Positions 12,580-14,796 of a stretch of DNA of 14,796 nucleotides are shown here, piece by piece. The stretch lies in assembly GCA_036565605.1 (NCBI GenBank), contig DATCXV010000017.1:1-14796 (forward strand), given 5' to 3'. Under the pieces are notes generated by a model. It was not told the origin of the DNA. It worked only from the letters and a program-made list of their open reading frames with translations, and made no database searches. The stretch is from UBA6065 sp036565605. Its GTDB lineage: Bacteria > Patescibacteriota > Minisyncoccia > Phycocordibacterales > UBA6065. The position numbers and the translations under genes were made by a program. Each line of letters opens with the position of its first letter. The first letter of the stretch is position 1.

Positions 12580-12652
12580 TCCGCCCTGTAGGGATCGAAC
12601 CTACGACCTTATCCTTAAGAGGGATCTGCTCTACCAACTGAGCTAAGGGCGG
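12580..12652 (-). tRNA. tRNA-Lys(CUU)
   Basis: The acceptor is CCGCCCT/AGGGCGG, D stem GCTC/GAGC, anticodon loop CTCTTAA (anticodon CTT), T stem GTAGG/CCTAC with TTCGATC, and discriminator A. CCA is not encoded. The top pair of the anticodon stem (27-43) is a G-A mismatch; the other four pairs are regular. Confidence 0.93.
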
Positions 12653-12712
12653 GATGAGGAAAAATATATCAGGGATTGGCCGTTTTCGCAACGGCGTAGC
12701 GATATTATGTTG

Positions 12713-12796
12713 TGCCCGGGGTGGGACTCGAACCCACATGACCTTGCGGTCGGGAAATTTTAAGTCTCCTGTGGCTACCAATTACACCACCCGGGC
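12713..12796 (-). tRNA. tRNA-Leu(UAA)
   Basis: The acceptor is GCCCGGG/CCCGGGC, anticodon stem GGAGA/TTTCC with loop CTTAAAA (anticodon TAA), a class II variable arm GACC-GCAA-GGTC, T stem GTGGG/CCCAC with TTCGAGT, and discriminator A. CCA is not encoded. It reads UUA and UUG by wobble. Confidence 0.94.
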
Positions 12797-12808
12797 ATTT
12801 TCCGACGG

Positions 12809-12880
12809 AGGCCACGGGGAGAATCGAACTCCCGCATATCCCTTTTGCAGAGGGACGAATTACCACTTTTCTACGTGGCC
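12809..12880 (-). tRNA. tRNA-Cys(GCA)
   Basis: The acceptor is GGCCACG/CGTGGCC, anticodon stem TCCCT/AGGGA with loop CTGCAAA (anticodon GCA), and T stem GGGAG/CTCCC with TTCGATT. The discriminator is U, the identity base for cysteinyl-tRNA synthetase. CCA is not encoded. It is the first tRNA after rbfA. Confidence 0.95.
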
Positions 12881-12923
12881 CTGTTACGAAGGCTGTACCA
12901 GTATAGGATAAGTGCGCCGATAT

Positions 12924-13238
12924 TTACAGCGTCGCGTCTAATTTCTGGCGAGCCTTCTCGCCGCGATCGATTTCAAAGTCGAAGAACGGTGTCCGCATCA
13001 ATTTCGCGTTGTAGCGAACAAAGGCACGAAAATCCGAGCGGTTTCGTTTGGCGAAATCGATCGCGGCCTCTTCCTGGGTTTCGGGAAAGACGGTGAGATA
13101 GACCGTGGCAAGATTTCCCTTATCGTTTGCAGCAACACGCGTCACGGTGATCATCGACGTGCGGTTCGAATACAGAGAAAAGAAGCGGGCAGCATAGTCC
13201 CGAACTATTTCTTCAAGGCGCTCTTTTTTAAATGACAT
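12924..13238 (-). CDS. rbfA: ribosome-binding factor A
   Basis: The 104-aa product is the normal size for this 30S maturation factor, which binds near the 5' end of 16S rRNA. It shows the family layout: an N-terminal helix (MSFKKERLEEIVRDYAARFF), strand SMITVTRVAANDKGNLATVY with the conserved Ala-x-Val-Tyr-like segment, a central helix (EEAAIDFAKRNRSDFRAFVR), and LMRTPFFDFEIDRGEKARQK matching the family's R-x-x-P-x-(I/L/F)-x-F ending. The start at 13238 is chosen as the family N-terminus; upstream in-frame starts fall in the infB end. It lies 16 nt after infB, the common bacterial order, and is probably cotranscribed with it. No Shine-Dalgarno. Confidence 0.85.
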   Translation of the reverse strand: MSFKKERLEEIVRDYAARFFSLYSNRTSMITVTRVAANDKGNLATVYLTVFPETQEEAAIDFAKRNRSDFRAFVRYNAKLMRTPFFDFEIDRGEKARQKLDATL

Positions 13239-13254
13239 AAAGGTATGCGCAAAA

Positions 13255-14796
13255 TTATTTTTCGACCATGACGACATCTTCGATGACATCGCCCGGAGCA
13301 AGTTCTATTTTTGCTTCGACCATGGCGCCGAATTCGAAGCCTTCTTCTACCGTCTGGGTGCGGACCTTGGTTTGCTGGAGTTCGCGAATAGTGCCGTCGC
13401 CGATCACGGTGTCGCGGCGCAGAATGCGGACGCGATGTCCGACTGATACGGAACGATCTATGACCTTGCCGCCGACGATCTGCTTGTCTTTTGAACGGCT
13501 GAAAAACTTAAGGATCTTGGCTTTGCCCATGACCTCCTCGACCTGGACCTTCGGTGTGCGGATTGCGACGCGAGATTCGATCCATTCCATCAATTTATAA
13601 ATGATATCGAACGTAGCAGTTTCAAGGCCCAGCCGTTCGATCATGGCTTTTGCCTGGCTGTCGGTTTTAACATTGAAGCCAACAACGATGGCTTGGGATC
13701 CAGAACCTGCGACTTTGATATCTGATTCGGTGATGTCTCCGATGGAGGCAAGGATCACCTTCAAAATAACACGATCACTTTTTATCTTGGCGATCTCGTG
13801 TTCGATGGCTTCCAGTGATCCAGCAACATCAGCTTTGACGATGATCGGAATAATAAGTTTGTCTTCGGACTCTGCGCGTATGCCAGTTCCTTGATTACCA
13901 GCTGCTTTACCTTTGTTCGCACGGGCTTCCGATGCAATTTCTTCAAGGTGTGCTTCGAGCTCTTTCTTCGATGACAAGGTAATGAACGATGCGCCGACCT
14001 GCGGAGCCTTGTTCCAACCGACAACGCGTACTGGGGACGAAAAGGAAGCTTGAGAAAGTTTCTTGCCTGTGAAATCTTCCAGAATGCGGGTAGGAGAGTA
14101 CGCATCTCCGGCAACTATGAACTGTCCGGCGCCGATCGTGCCGTCTTTGATCACAATCATGGCTGAAATACCTTTCTTGGGATCGCGATGAGCTTCGATG
14201 ACCGAGCCGGTGGCAGTTTTCGATGAATCGCCTTTCAGATCCAAAAGATCGGCAGTGAGAAGTACCAGATCCAGAAGCTCGTCGACACCTTGACCCGTTT
14301 TTGCCGAGATGGGTGCGAATGAAATATTGCCGCCGAAGCCTTCTACATAGATGCCTGCCTCGGCAAGTGAGACTTTAGTTCGATCGATGTCGGCGTTCGG
14401 CTTGTCGATCTTATTGATCGCTACGACGAACGGCGCTTTGGCTTTCTGGATTTCGTTATATGCGTCTACGGTCTGCGGCTTTACTCCATCTTCGCCCGAG
14501 ACTACCAGTATGGCGACGTCTGCTGTGGTTGCGCCGCGTTCGCGCATGCCTGAAAAGGCTTCGTGACCAGGCGTATCGATAAAAGTGATTTTCTGACCGT
14601 TGCGCTCGACTTCGTATGCAGAAATTGCCTGAGTGATGCCGCCAGCTTCTTTTTCAACGATGTTCGTCTTGCGGATATAGTCGAGCAAGGTCGATTTGCC
14701 GTGGTCGATATGGCCAAGGACTGCAACTACCGGCGGGCGCTTTGTAAGAGTTCCAGCTGCGGCAGGAGAATTTGTATTTGATTGTTTATTTTTTCC
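13255..14796 (-). CDS. infB: translation initiation factor IF-2, 5' end outside the window
   Basis: IF-2 is the GTPase that brings initiator tRNA to the ribosome. The visible 513 residues include a Pro/Ala-poor linker, G1 GHIDHGKST (fragment res 28-36), switch I EKEAGGITQAISAYEV, G3 DTPGHEAF, G4 NKID, G5 SAKTG, the domain II barrel and the C-terminal IDRSVSVGHRVRILRR and EFGAMVEAKIELAPGD barrel. Most bacterial IF-2 have GHVDHGKTS; the GHIDHGKST form recalls Parcubacteria. The frame is open to the window edge with no real start inside: the TTG at 14688 falls within the G1 region. It precedes rbfA by 16 nt. Confidence 0.95.
   Translation of the reverse strand, partial: GKNKQSNTNSPAAAGTLTKRPPVVAVLGHIDHGKSTLLDYIRKTNIVEKEAGGITQAISAYEVERNGQKITFIDTPGHEAFSGMRERGATTADVAILVVSGEDGVKPQTVDAYNEIQKAKAPFVVAINKIDKPNADIDRTKVSLAEAGIYVEGFGGNISFAPISAKTGQGVDELLDLVLLTADLLDLKGDSSKTATGSVIEAHRDPKKGISAMIVIKDGTIGAGQFIVAGDAYSPTRILEDFTGKKLSQASFSSPVRVVGWNKAPQVGASFITLSSKKELEAHLEEIASEARANKGKAAGNQGTGIRAESEDKLIIPIIVKADVAGSLEAIEHEIAKIKSDRVILKVILASIGDITESDIKVAGSGSQAIVVGFNVKTDSQAKAMIERLGLETATFDIIYKLMEWIESRVAIRTPKVQVEEVMGKAKILKFFSRSKDKQIVGGKVIDRSVSVGHRVRILRRDTVIGDGTIRELQQTKVRTQTVEEGFEFGAMVEAKIELAPGDVIEDVVMVEK

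Noticed and set aside
1..14796. UGA recoded as glycine, as in some CPR lineages
   Set aside because: The conserved genes have no in-frame TGA, and TGA ends the gene at 5238-6146.
1..14796. CRISPR array, transposase or insertion sequence
   Set aside because: No regularly spaced repeats, no transposase-like protein and no paired terminal inverted repeats were seen.

Overview
The window looks like a chromosomal segment of a Candidate Phyla Radiation bacterium, probably a Parcubacteria-type lineage. This is judged by eye from gene content, without any database search. The pointers are an IF-2 with the G1 motif GHIDHGKST, a histidine-free UlaG-like metallo-beta-lactamase fold protein, several small two-helix type IV secretion pilin-like proteins, tRNA genes without encoded CCA, few Shine-Dalgarno sequences, and starts very close to predicted -10 boxes. 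TAA, TAG and, once, TGA serve as stops, so there is no sign of UGA recoding.

Layout. Positions 1-690 hold almost no conventional coding sequence. There is a possible gene start running off the left edge on the minus strand, a 22-nt exact direct repeat at 81-102 and 579-600, a 36-codon basic mini-ORF with a good Shine-Dalgarno, and a GC-rich foldable stretch ending in an intrinsic terminator (459-490). A hypothetical 143-aa gene (691-1122) follows with its own terminator. Then come the inactive MBL-fold protein, a small single-helix membrane protein and gyrA (to 4704).

From 4705 to 9853 the plus strand carries a pilin locus: one pilin-like gene (4734), a SAM methyltransferase (6338), a membrane-anchored solute-binding-like protein (6858) running directly into two pilin-like genes (8166, 8693), then two more (9221, 9605). 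The five pilin-like proteins fall into two sequence classes and may supply subunits of a surface or DNA-uptake apparatus. No ATPase or channel gene is in view.

Three minus-strand genes interrupt or border this locus: a coiled-coil single-helix membrane protein (5238-6146), a multi-helix membrane protein (9911-10888) and an SPFH/Band-7-like protein (10979-12316). Each has a near-consensus sigma-70 promoter and a hairpin terminator of its own, unlike the plus-strand genes, which use extended -10 promoters and very short leaders. Their function is unknown.

The right end is a minus-strand translation block: infB (5' end outside the window), rbfA, tRNA-Cys(GCA), tRNA-Leu(UAA) and tRNA-Lys(CUU), a terminator, then tRNA-Leu(UAG). 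The most notable items are the two-class pilin set tied to a solute-binding protein, the minus-strand single-gene cassettes, a 51-bp dyad in the leader of the coiled-coil gene, and the repeat-flanked structured segment at 81-600.
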